Shown: one piece after another, positions 31,337-40,611 of the stretch
How the letters are laid out: each line of letters begins with the position of its first letter
How positions within the stretch are numbered: position 1 is the stretch's first letter
NCBI GenBank assembly: GCA_902517815.1
Contig: CABYED010000006.1
Coordinates: 1 to 64,000 of the forward strand
Direction: 5' to 3'
Source: an uncultured SAR116 cluster alpha proteobacterium
GTDB taxonomy: Bacteria > Pseudomonadota > Alphaproteobacteria > Puniceispirillales > Marisalimonadaceae
DNA length: 64,000 nucleotides
Notes under the pieces: model-generated
Seen by the model: the letters and a program-made list of their open reading frames with translations, nothing else
Told to the model about the DNA's origin: nothing
Database searches by the model: none
Program-made: the position numbers and the translations under genes

Positions 31337-32632
31337 ATGAGTGAAAATTACAAATTCGATACCCTCTCTTTACATGCTGGTCATATTCCTGACAAGGAGA
31401 CTGGTTCTCGTGCTGTACCAATTTATCAGACAACATCTTACGTTTTCAATAGTACAGAAGAAGCAGCGTCTTTATATAATATGGAAGTTGGTGGACATTT
31501 ATATACTAGAATATCAAATCCTACAGTTGCAGCACTCGAGCAGAGGTTAGCATCTCTTGAAGGTGGAGCAAGTGCGCTTGCATGTTCGAGTGGAATGGCT
31601 GCAATGCATCTTGTGGTCTCAGCAATTTGTAGTAGTGGGGATCATATTGTTGCATCAAGTAAAATGTATGGAGCAAATATTAATTTACTTCAGCATACAA
31701 TGCCTCGTTTTGGTGTTAATACCGACTTTGTTAATCCCAATGATCCAGAAGCAATTAAGAGCGCAATAAAACCAAATACAAAATTAGTATTTGGAGAAGT
31801 TATTGGTAACCCAGGATTAGATATTATGGATGTTCCAAAAATTGCTAAAATATGTAATTCAAAAAATGTCCCTCTAGTACTAGACGCTACTTTTAATACC
31901 CCATATTTAATGCAGCCATTTAAGCACGGAGCTAATATTATTGTTCATTCACTTACTAAATGGTTAGGTGGTCATGGTATCGCGATAGGAGGTGCTATTG
32001 TTAATGGCGGTAACTTTGATTGGGGAGATAAAGACAAGTTTCCTACAATTTCAGGACCACATTTTGCTCTAGGTGGTATAAGTTTTTGGGAAGAATTTGG
32101 TCCATCTGCTTTAATAGCAAAAATAAGAGCAGAAGGTATGTATAATTTTGGACCTTCTTTATCACCTACTAATGCATTCCATTTAATGCAAGGAATTGAA
32201 ACGTTACCTTTGAGGATGAAAAAACATATTGAAAATACTCACTCTATATTAGATTTTTTAGTAAATCACGAAATGGTAGAATGGGTAAAGCATCCAGATT
32301 TAGAAACACATCCTGACCATGAAGTAGCTAAAAGAATATTACCCAAAGGATCTGGGTCAATTGTTGCTTTTGGTATTAAAGGTGGACGTGAAGCAGGGAA
32401 GGCATTTATTGAGTCTGTACAATTAGCTTCACATTTAGCAAATGTTGGTGATGCTAAAACATTACTTATTCATCCAGGGAGTACAACTCACTCTCATTTG
32501 AGTTCTGAAGCAATGAAAGAGGGTGGATTAACGGATGATATGATAAGACTTTCAGTTGGATTAGAAGATATTAATGACATCACAAAAGACTTTGAAAGAG
32601 GTTTCAAGGCCGTAAAAAAGCTTAATAAGTAG
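31337..32632 (+). CDS. O-acetylhomoserine sulfhydrylase / Cys-Met metabolism PLP enzyme
   Basis: TLSLHAGHIPDKETGSRAVPIYQTTSYVF, YTRISNPTVAALEQR, active-site region VHSLTKWLGGHGIAIGG. Confidence 0.92.
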   Translation: MSENYKFDTLSLHAGHIPDKETGSRAVPIYQTTSYVFNSTEEAASLYNMEVGGHLYTRISNPTVAALEQRLASLEGGASALACSSGMAAMHLVVSAICSSGDHIVASSKMYGANINLLQHTMPRFGVNTDFVNPNDPEAIKSAIKPNTKLVFGEVIGNPGLDIMDVPKIAKICNSKNVPLVLDATFNTPYLMQPFKHGANIIVHSLTKWLGGHGIAIGGAIVNGGNFDWGDKDKFPTISGPHFALGGISFWEEFGPSALIAKIRAEGMYNFGPSLSPTNAFHLMQGIETLPLRMKKHIENTHSILDFLVNHEMVEWVKHPDLETHPDHEVAKRILPKGSGSIVAFGIKGGREAGKAFIESVQLASHLANVGDAKTLLIHPGSTTHSHLSSEAMKEGGLTDDMIRLSVGLEDINDITKDFERGFKAVKKLNK

Positions 32633-32639
32633 GAATATC

Positions 32640-33437
32640 ATGATCATTAACTTTAAAGGTGCTAATACTTATTTAGGTACAGGTGGTAAAAGCTTAGACA
32701 TTAATAAAAGGACTTTGTGTTTTTTACACGGGTCAGGTCAAAATCATTTGAGCTTTATTCAACAGGCTCGTTTTTTTGCGTATAAAGGGTATTCTGTAAT
32801 TGTCCCTGATATGCCAGCCCATGGATTTTCTGATGGTAATCCATGCAAATCAATAAAAGAAAATGCTGAATGGATAAATGACTTATTAGTTAAACTAAAT
32901 CTTAAAGACGTGGTTGTTATCGGACATTCTCAAGGATGTTTAGTAGCCCTAGAATTGAATAGGATTTTAAAAAATTCTTTAGAAGCACTAATATTTGTTG
33001 CGGGCTCAAATGAAATTCCAGTTAATCAATTTTTATTAGATCTTTCAAAAGAAAATCCACAAAAAGCCTCTCAAATGATGGTTACTTGGGGACATGGAGT
33101 TGATGGTGACATGTCAATTAATAAATGGCCAGGACATTCCCATTATGGAGAAGGTAATAATATAATGTGCATGAACAAACCAACAGCTTTAATGTATGAT
33201 TTACACTCTTGTAATGATTATTCAGACGGAATAGATGCTGCAAAAAATATCAAAGTCCCAGCATTGGCTGTTTTAGCAAAAAATGATCAAATGACGCCAT
33301 TAAAATCAGGCTTGAAATTTGTAGAACTAATAAAAAATTGTGAAATTCACATTCTTAATTGCGGTCATTTTCTCCCATCTGAAAGGCCTATTGAATTAAA
33401 CTCAATAATAAACTCTTTTCTTTCAAAATTAAAATAA
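32640..33437 (+). CDS. Alpha/beta hydrolase
   Basis: FLHGSGQNHLSF, nucleophile GHSQGCL, terminal catalytic His in NCGHFLPSERP. Confidence 0.85.
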   Translation: MIINFKGANTYLGTGGKSLDINKRTLCFLHGSGQNHLSFIQQARFFAYKGYSVIVPDMPAHGFSDGNPCKSIKENAEWINDLLVKLNLKDVVVIGHSQGCLVALELNRILKNSLEALIFVAGSNEIPVNQFLLDLSKENPQKASQMMVTWGHGVDGDMSINKWPGHSHYGEGNNIMCMNKPTALMYDLHSCNDYSDGIDAAKNIKVPALAVLAKNDQMTPLKSGLKFVELIKNCEIHILNCGHFLPSERPIELNSIINSFLSKLK

Positions 33438-33464
33438 TTTTCAAATAGGGATTTTGTAAATTAA

Positions 33465-35045
33465 ATGAACGAAAAAAATTACTTCTTATTTAATAATTCT
33501 GAAAATCCAGATCATTGGAAAATTTCTGAAATTATCCTAGATCAATGTAAGAAATATCCAAAAAGAGAAATTATCGAATTTATAAATGGTCCAAAATGGA
33601 CTTTCAATGACCTAAAAATTAAATCTTTAGAAAAAGCTCAAATTTTAAAAGAATTGAGTTTAAATAAAGGTGACAATTTAACAGTGTTAATAGAAGACCC
33701 AAAAGAATTCATATTATATTGGATAGCATGCAGTTTTATGGGAGTTATGTTTGTAGCTATCAATACTGCTATAAAAGGAAATGTATTATTACATCAAATT
33801 AAGACATCTAAATCAAAAAATGTTCTTGTTGAAGATCAATTTTTTGATGAAGTAAAAAGCTTGGTTAATCTTCATAAATTAGAAGTTGAAATTTTAAATT
33901 TTAAAGATTTAAATAACAAAGATATTTTGAATGAAGACGAGATTATTTTAGGAAAATTAAGTGACAATGTTTGTACAATGTTTACAAGTGGAACATCAGG
34001 GCCTTCTAAAGGAGTTATGATGCCCAATGCACATTGTGTTTTGTTTGCTATAGGAACAATTGAAAATTACAACTTAAGAAATAATCACACTTTTTACATC
34101 TCCTTACCCTTATTCCATGCTAATGGATTATTTATGCAACTTTTAGCATGTATTATGACTGGTGCAAAAGCAGTTATAAGAACTAGATTCTCAGCCTCAA
34201 ATTGGCTTAAAGATATTAGAAAGTATAATATAACTCATACTAATATGTTAGGTGCTATAGCTGCGTTTATTGTCGCACAACCTCCTACTAAATACGATAA
34301 AGATCATAATTTAAAAGTGATTGGTTCAGCGCCATTGCCAAGTGAACCTGAAAAAATTTTTAGAAATAGATTTGGTGTAAAATATGTATTACCGCTTTAT
34401 GGAATGACAGAAGTTAATATTCCAATATATGGTTTAAAAAATGAAATGGGTAATGGTAGGTGCGGAAAACTATATGAAAAATATTTTGAGGTTGAAATAA
34501 GAGACCCTGAGAAAGATACACCTGTTAATGATGGCTTAGTTGGTGAAATAGTTGTAAGACCAAAACAACCCTTTGGTTTTATGTCTGGTTATTTAGGAAT
34601 GCCAGAGAAAACTGTAGAAAGTTGGAGAAATTTCTGGTTTCATACTGGTGATGCAGGGATTAGAGAAAAGTCAGGACATTTTGTTTTTGTAGATAGAATT
34701 AAAGATTGCATTAGAAGAAGAGGTGAAAATATTTCATCATACGAGGTCGAACAAGCTTTTTTAGAAATTCCATTTATTACAGAAGCAGCTGCATATGCAA
34801 TTTCAGCTGATGGAGGTGAGGGAATGGAAGATGAAGTAATGGTAGCTTTGATGATTGATAATAAAACCAATATAGATTTTGATGAATTACTTGAAAAAAC
34901 AAAAATAAACTTAGCTAAATTTGCCATACCCAAATATATAAGAGTAATGAAAGAGTTTCCAAAAACACAAACAGGTAAGATCCAAAAAAACAAGCTAAGA
35001 GAAGAAGGGGTTACTATAGATACTTGGCAAAATAAAAATATTTAA
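33465..35045 (+). CDS. AMP-forming CoA ligase (CaiC/crotonobetaine-CoA ligase-like)
   Basis: MFTSGTSGPSKGVMMPN, LPLYGMTEVNIPIYG, FHTGDAGIREKSGHFVFVDRIKDCIRRRGENISSYEVEQ. Confidence 0.85.
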   Translation: MNEKNYFLFNNSENPDHWKISEIILDQCKKYPKREIIEFINGPKWTFNDLKIKSLEKAQILKELSLNKGDNLTVLIEDPKEFILYWIACSFMGVMFVAINTAIKGNVLLHQIKTSKSKNVLVEDQFFDEVKSLVNLHKLEVEILNFKDLNNKDILNEDEIILGKLSDNVCTMFTSGTSGPSKGVMMPNAHCVLFAIGTIENYNLRNNHTFYISLPLFHANGLFMQLLACIMTGAKAVIRTRFSASNWLKDIRKYNITHTNMLGAIAAFIVAQPPTKYDKDHNLKVIGSAPLPSEPEKIFRNRFGVKYVLPLYGMTEVNIPIYGLKNEMGNGRCGKLYEKYFEVEIRDPEKDTPVNDGLVGEIVVRPKQPFGFMSGYLGMPEKTVESWRNFWFHTGDAGIREKSGHFVFVDRIKDCIRRRGENISSYEVEQAFLEIPFITEAAAYAISADGGEGMEDEVMVALMIDNKTNIDFDELLEKTKINLAKFAIPKYIRVMKEFPKTQTGKIQKNKLREEGVTIDTWQNKNI

Positions 35046-35080
35046 TTATTATAAATTAAAAAAAATATGAAGGGGTCAAA

Positions 35081-35998
35081 ATGGCAAATAATAAATTTCA
35101 AGGTTGCTGGCCAGTGGCTCCAACACCTTTTAAAGACAATGGTGAACTCGACATAGAAGGCATGAAAAGAGTTCTAGATTGCATGGTGGATCAAAATGTT
35201 GATGGCATTTGTATACTTGCGAATTACTCCGAGCAGTTTTTGTTATCAGATGATGAAAGAGAGATTTTAACTAGATTATGTATTGAACACGTATCAGGCA
35301 GAGTTCCTGTAATTACAACAGTAAGTCATTTTTCAACAGACATTGCGCTTACACGAGCTAAATTAGTTAGAGAACTTGGTGGTGAAATGCTTATGATGAT
35401 GCCCCCATATCATGGAGCATTAATGAGAGGAACGTCTCAACAAACATTTGAACAATTTGCAAAAGTAGGTGAAGCAGGAGTAACTATTATGGTTCAAGAC
35501 GCACCATTATCAGGAGTTGATTTGCCTGTTCCCCTTTTAATTAAAATGGCTAAAGAAATAGAAACGGTAAAATGTTTTAAAATTGAGTGTGCACAGGCGG
35601 CTTCTAAATTACGAAAACTCGTAGTTGAAGGTGGTGATGCTATTGAAGGACCATTTGATGGTGAAGAGGGAATAACATTGTTTGCTGATTTAGAAGCTGG
35701 AGCAACTGGTAATATGAGTTCAGCAATGATACCAGACTTAATTAAACCAGTTGTTTTAGACTATTTGGACGGAGAATTTGATAAATCTGAAGAAAAATAT
35801 AATAATATTTTACCTTTAATTAATTATGAAAATAGGCAATGTGGATTTAGAGCTACTAAAGTAATTATGAAAGAAGGGGGTGTTATTCATTCAGATTTTT
35901 GTAGACATCCAATTCCGCCTTTAGAAGAACAAACAAAAGCAGGATTAATCAAATTAGTTAAGAAATATGATCCAATTGCCTTAAGCTGGGGAAAATAA
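35081..35998 (+). CDS. Dihydrodipicolinate synthase-family protein (not canonical DapA)
   Basis: APTPFKDNGELDIEGMKRVLDCMVDQNVDGI; Lys in VKCFKIECAQA; the usual YN-P motif is replaced by VQDAPLSGV. Confidence 0.82.
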   Translation: MANNKFQGCWPVAPTPFKDNGELDIEGMKRVLDCMVDQNVDGICILANYSEQFLLSDDEREILTRLCIEHVSGRVPVITTVSHFSTDIALTRAKLVRELGGEMLMMMPPYHGALMRGTSQQTFEQFAKVGEAGVTIMVQDAPLSGVDLPVPLLIKMAKEIETVKCFKIECAQAASKLRKLVVEGGDAIEGPFDGEEGITLFADLEAGATGNMSSAMIPDLIKPVVLDYLDGEFDKSEEKYNNILPLINYENRQCGFRATKVIMKEGGVIHSDFCRHPIPPLEEQTKAGLIKLVKKYDPIALSWGK

Positions 35999-36035
35999 AA
36001 TTTAAAATACTTATAAACTAATTTTGGAGGAACTA

Positions 36036-36548
36036 TTGCCTTATACTTTAGATGAATTAGTTCAAGATATTAAAGAAATTATTAATACTGAAAAAATGCC
36101 ATATGGGGCAGATAAAATTTGCTATTTTGTTTCAAAAGCACTTATGGATCAGAATTTTATCATTGATAATCTTCCTGATAGAGCTGATGGTGAATTACCT
36201 AGGCAAATACTTTATGAAGATAAAGAAACTGGTTTTTGTGTCTGTGGTCATGTCCATGATAATGAAGCGATAGGAAGCCCTCATGACCATGGATCAAGCT
36301 GGGCTATTTATGGACAAGCCTCTGGTGAAACAGAAATGACTGATTGGGAAATTGTTGGAAAAAATAATTCAGATGACGTTGTAAATGTTAAACCAAAACA
36401 AACATATATTATGAAAGCTGGTGATGTACATTTTTATGATGTAGGACATGTCCATTCACCAGTTAGAAAGTATCCTGTTAGATTATTAAGGATCGAAGGG
36501 GCTAACTTGGATAATGTAAGAAGATCTAATATTAAAGTAGTTACCTAA
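36036..36548 (+). CDS. Cupin resembling cysteine/3-mercaptopropionate dioxygenases
   Basis: SPHDHGSSWAIYGQASGETEMTDW and later GDVHFYDVGHVHSP supply HxH and distal His. Track ORF starts at TTG 36024, inside GGAGG; TTG at 36036 (MPYTLDEL) is the likelier start. Confidence 0.65.
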   Translation: MPYTLDELVQDIKEIINTEKMPYGADKICYFVSKALMDQNFIIDNLPDRADGELPRQILYEDKETGFCVCGHVHDNEAIGSPHDHGSSWAIYGQASGETEMTDWEIVGKNNSDDVVNVKPKQTYIMKAGDVHFYDVGHVHSPVRKYPVRLLRIEGANLDNVRRSNIKVVT

Positions 36549-38100
36549 AAAATCCCCTTTCTTCTTCATCCATGTTTTTTATTAAATCAGTTTCCCATTT
36601 TAAGTAATTTTTTGCGTGTTCTTTGTTTCCTTGATGACGAAGGTGCGTATGAAAATTAAAATCAATAAATTTTTCATCCAACTCAACTTCTGTTGTATCG
36701 ATATAATCCAGATAATGTTCAACGTCTGTTTCATTCCAATGATATACTTGAACAACAAACTTTGGATCTTTTTCTTGAAGATCATGTACAATTAGACTTG
36801 CTTTAGGTATATCATTGGTAATTAGAATGATAGATTTGACATAGTGTGTCATCACTTTTGTTATTACTGATCTATTGGTCCAAACTGACTTCTTTATTCT
36901 TTTTTTGCAATAATCAAAGCTGTTGCGGATATCAAAGATAGGAGTACCTTTTAAATTTTTTAAATTCTCTAATTTAATTAAATTTATTGGGTTAGCTCTA
37001 AAGTTTACATCATGTTTGAGATTTAAATTTTTTATTCTTTTAGGGCTTTCATTTACAACATAACAATGATAATTCATTTTTTTTAACCATAATGCTGTCA
37101 TGCCGGCTCTAACTAGATCACCGTCATCAAATACAATTACATGTGATTTTAATACACCTATATATTTATCAGTAGCTTGTACTAATTGACCACCAGGTAC
37201 GTTTCTTAATTTAGATAATTTATTTTTTTGATTTGAGCTTGTTCTTACATCAAAAACATATTTAGTTATGTTGTCATCATTAATGAGTTTTTGGGCTTGA
37301 TTAAAATCAATGATTTTAACTTTATTTTCTAATAAGTTTACTATCTTGCCTCTAAGTTCATTAATTTTTTCATTATTTGGTGTTTTGTCCAAAAATTTTG
37401 TTTTTCCATTATCTAATTTTAAATTAGCTAAAAACCATCCTTGTGTTCCATTCTCTAATGCATAAACTTTATTTTTGATACCAAAATTTATCAGTGCCTG
37501 AGCACCAATAATTGATCTTGTTCGGCCCGCGCAATTGATTATTATTTCAGTATTTGAACTTTTTATTAGTTCAGAAATTCTAAAAGGTATTTCAGCATTT
37601 GGACAACAAACACTTCCAGGTATACTCATCTTATTATATTCATCAAATGGTCTGCCATCTAATATAATAATATCTCTCTTTTCCTTTTGTTTCTGAAATA
37701 ATTGAGGTGCTGTTATAGATGGTGTATTAAATGTTTTTTCGACTAATTCCCCAAAACTTTTACTAGGTACATTAATTCCGTCAAACAGACGAAACTTAGA
37801 ATTTTTCCAACCATCAACGCCATTTTTTAAAATAAAAACATTTATATATTTTAAATTTTTTGCCAGTTTATAAGTTATCTCTGAAATTCCGTCGTTATTA
37901 TCAAACAAAACTATTCGGACATTTTTGTTAGGCAAAAGCTTCTCAATTTTTATTTCAAATTCGCTAAATGGAATTGAAATAGAAAATATAGGATGACCTG
38001 AAGTGTGTTGAGCTGTCTCTCTAACATCAATAAAAGCTAGTTCTTTTTCGTCTGAAATCCAACTTTTTACTGTTTTGGCTTCTACAAAATTTTTCATCAT
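36541..38100 (-). CDS. Tandem rhodanese-domain protein (about four domains)
   Basis: Repeated rhodanese units (FIDVRETAQHTSGH; IILDGRPFDEYNKMSIPGS; YVFDVRTSSN; PIFDIRNSFDY). One consensus Cys loop, INCAGRTRSIIGAQAL. Confidence 0.82.
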   Translation of the reverse strand: MMKNFVEAKTVKSWISDEKELAFIDVRETAQHTSGHPIFSISIPFSEFEIKIEKLLPNKNVRIVLFDNNDGISEITYKLAKNLKYINVFILKNGVDGWKNSKFRLFDGINVPSKSFGELVEKTFNTPSITAPQLFQKQKEKRDIIILDGRPFDEYNKMSIPGSVCCPNAEIPFRISELIKSSNTEIIINCAGRTRSIIGAQALINFGIKNKVYALENGTQGWFLANLKLDNGKTKFLDKTPNNEKINELRGKIVNLLENKVKIIDFNQAQKLINDDNITKYVFDVRTSSNQKNKLSKLRNVPGGQLVQATDKYIGVLKSHVIVFDDGDLVRAGMTALWLKKMNYHCYVVNESPKRIKNLNLKHDVNFRANPINLIKLENLKNLKGTPIFDIRNSFDYCKKRIKKSVWTNRSVITKVMTHYVKSIILITNDIPKASLIVHDLQEKDPKFVVQVYHWNETDVEHYLDYIDTTEVELDEKFIDFNFHTHLRHQGNKEHAKNYLKWETDLIKNMDEEERGFFR

Positions 38101-38183
38101 TTAATACAATTATTGATTTAAATTTAATAATTCAAAAAATTAATATATGTTTTTTGATAAGGATAGTCAAAATGGGGGATATA

Positions 38184-39836
38184 ATGAAAGACTACAATGT
38201 GGGAGATTTAGTTTCAGAGTTTTTGCATCAAATAGATGTTAAGGATGTTTTTGGTGTGGTCTCAGTACATAATATACCGATGCTAGATGCAATTGGTAGA
38301 AAAAATCATATTAGAATGATCCCTGCAAGAGGTGAAATGGGAGCTGGCCATATGGCTGATGGTTATGCTAGAGCCCATAATGGGATTGGTGTTGTGTTTA
38401 CAAGTACAGGCCCTGGTGCAGCTAACGTTACTGGTGCAATTGTAGAATCTCGTTTTGCAGGTTCCTCTGTTTTGCACTTTACAGGCCAAACAGCAACAGA
38501 AAATTTAGATAAAAATCAAGGCACAGTTCATGACGTTCCTAATCAATTAGGTATGCTTAGTTCAATTTCTAAAGAGGCTATTAGAATTGATAATGAAGAT
38601 GAGGCTCTAGAAAAATTAATCTATGCATGCAAGATTGCTCTTACACCTCCAAAAGGACCAGTTTCAATTGAGATACCTATAGACATTCAAAGAAAAAAAA
38701 TTGAAAGACCTTCCTTACTGGATGCTATTAGTTTACCTCACATAAGCAGTGAATTAGGTGATACAAAATCACTAGATAAAATAGAAAATTATATAAAATC
38801 TTCAAAGCGAAAAATTATATGGGTAGGAAATGGAGCTAAGTTCGCTACTGAAGAAGTTAATCTTTTCATCAAAATGGGTTTTGCAGTAGTAACAAGCACT
38901 CAAGGTAGAGGAGTGGTTTCAGAAACAAACAAAATGTGTTTGGGAGCCTTTAATGCCGTCCCCTTAATAGAAGAATTTTATAAAACATTAGATTTAATGC
39001 TTGTAGTAGGTAGTAGATTAAGAGGTCATGAGACCAGAGATATGTCACTAGAATTGCCAAAAAAATTAGTACAAATTGATATAGATCCAAGCGCCAAAAA
39101 TAGAACATACAAAACAAATCAATTTCATTGTGGAGATGCAAAAAAGGTTCTGGCCGAATTAGCTAAAAGATTAGCGAGCAAAATTTCTGTAGATAATGAG
39201 TGGATAGATGAGGTTAGTGATTTAAAAAATCAAATATATTTAGATTATAAAAATATGTTAGGTGCGTATAAAGATTTTCCAGAAATAATTAGAAATATTC
39301 TTCCAAAAGACGGTAAGTGGGTAAGAGATGTCACTATTTCAAATAGTATGTGGGGAAACCGCATGATGTATGTAAATGACCCTACTGAAAATATTTATCC
39401 TGTTGGAGCAGCGATTGGACCTGGTATGGCTTTGGCTATTGGAGCTGCAATTGCCAGTGAAGGAAAAAAAACGATAGCAATGTGTGGGGATGGGGGGTTT
39501 ATGCTTAATCTTCCCGATTTATGGACTGCTTCTGAAACAAATTGCGATGTTGTGTTTTTAGTAATGAATGATAATGGTTATGGTGTCATTAAACACATAC
39601 AAGACAGCATGTATGGTGGAAGAAAATTTTTTGCTGATTTAATGGGGCCAAATTTTGAAGATTTAGCAAAAGTAGCGAAAATGAAATATAAGAAAATTGA
39701 CTATGCAAAAGATTTAGAAAAGGTACTTAAGGAGGCTGTAAATTTTGATGGTCCGGTATTAGTAGAAGTAAATGTAGCTTCAGTTGGCGAAATGCCACGT
39801 TACTTTGCTCCACCTCCTCACGCTCTTAAAAAATAA
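38184..39836 (+). CDS. Thiamine pyrophosphate-dependent enzyme (acetolactate synthase/decarboxylase-like)
   Basis: ARGEMGAGHMADGYARA, TSTGPGAANVTGAIVES, TPP motif MCGDGGFMLNLPDLWTA..MNDNGYG. ATG at 38184 follows GGGGGAT; listed ORF starts at 38154. Confidence 0.88.
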   Translation: MKDYNVGDLVSEFLHQIDVKDVFGVVSVHNIPMLDAIGRKNHIRMIPARGEMGAGHMADGYARAHNGIGVVFTSTGPGAANVTGAIVESRFAGSSVLHFTGQTATENLDKNQGTVHDVPNQLGMLSSISKEAIRIDNEDEALEKLIYACKIALTPPKGPVSIEIPIDIQRKKIERPSLLDAISLPHISSELGDTKSLDKIENYIKSSKRKIIWVGNGAKFATEEVNLFIKMGFAVVTSTQGRGVVSETNKMCLGAFNAVPLIEEFYKTLDLMLVVGSRLRGHETRDMSLELPKKLVQIDIDPSAKNRTYKTNQFHCGDAKKVLAELAKRLASKISVDNEWIDEVSDLKNQIYLDYKNMLGAYKDFPEIIRNILPKDGKWVRDVTISNSMWGNRMMYVNDPTENIYPVGAAIGPGMALAIGAAIASEGKKTIAMCGDGGFMLNLPDLWTASETNCDVVFLVMNDNGYGVIKHIQDSMYGGRKFFADLMGPNFEDLAKVAKMKYKKIDYAKDLEKVLKEAVNFDGPVLVEVNVASVGEMPRYFAPPPHALKK

Positions 39837-39837
39837 A

Positions 39838-40611
39838 ATGTTTGATTTTCCTGAATCGATTTCAAACCTTACAGCATATTTTCTAATTTTTGCCAGCATG
39901 ACTACTTCATTCATTACATCAGCTTTTGGGATTGGCGGAGGAGCAATTTTGTTGGGATTATTAGCTGTCAAACTACCACCTATTGCATTATTACCAATAC
40001 ATGGAATTGTTCAAATAGGCTCTAATCTTGGAAGAACAATAATATTTTACAAAGACATTAAAAAAGAAACTTTAATTCCGTTTACTATTGGGACTATTAT
40101 TGGTTCTATAATTGGAGGTTCCATTTTTATTCAAATAGATGCGTGGTTGCTTCAGTTATCAATATCTTTATTTATATTATGGTCAGTATATGGAAAAATT
40201 CCAATTATTGGATCAAAACAAATAACAATTGGTGGTACATTTTCAGGTTTTATGACAATGTTTTTTGGAGCATCAGGAACTCTAGTAGCAGGAATGGTAA
40301 AAACACTAAATTTAGAACCTGTAAAACATTTAGCAACACACTCAGCATTAATGTCTATACAACATTTGATTAAAGTAGTTGTATTTGGTTTTGTTGGTTT
40401 TGCTTACTCAGAATATTTTTTACTTATTTTTTTAATGATAATTAGTGGATTTGCAGGAACTATTTTAGGAAAAAAAATTTTAGTAAAATATGGAAGTAAA
40501 TATTTTAAATTAATTTTAAATGCAACTCTTACAATTATTGCAATATACCTTCTTTGGAATGCTATAATAACAAGTAAAATTCTAGATGATTTTAATCTTT
40601 TTGCTTGGTAA
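39838..40611 (+). CDS. TauE/SafE-family sulfite/anion exporter
   Basis: Multi-TM; FGIGGGAILLGLLAVKLPPIALLPIHGIVQIGSNLGR and MTMFFGASGTLVAGMVK. ATG at 39838, one base after the upstream stop. Confidence 0.85.
   Translation: MFDFPESISNLTAYFLIFASMTTSFITSAFGIGGGAILLGLLAVKLPPIALLPIHGIVQIGSNLGRTIIFYKDIKKETLIPFTIGTIIGSIIGGSIFIQIDAWLLQLSISLFILWSVYGKIPIIGSKQITIGGTFSGFMTMFFGASGTLVAGMVKTLNLEPVKHLATHSALMSIQHLIKVVVFGFVGFAYSEYFLLIFLMIISGFAGTILGKKILVKYGSKYFKLILNATLTIIAIYLLWNAIITSKILDDFNLFAW

Noticed and set aside
31341-31769. Two ORFs (69 and 70 aa) in an alternative plus frame
   Set aside because: Nested inside the OAH sulfhydrylase gene in another frame; no start signals.
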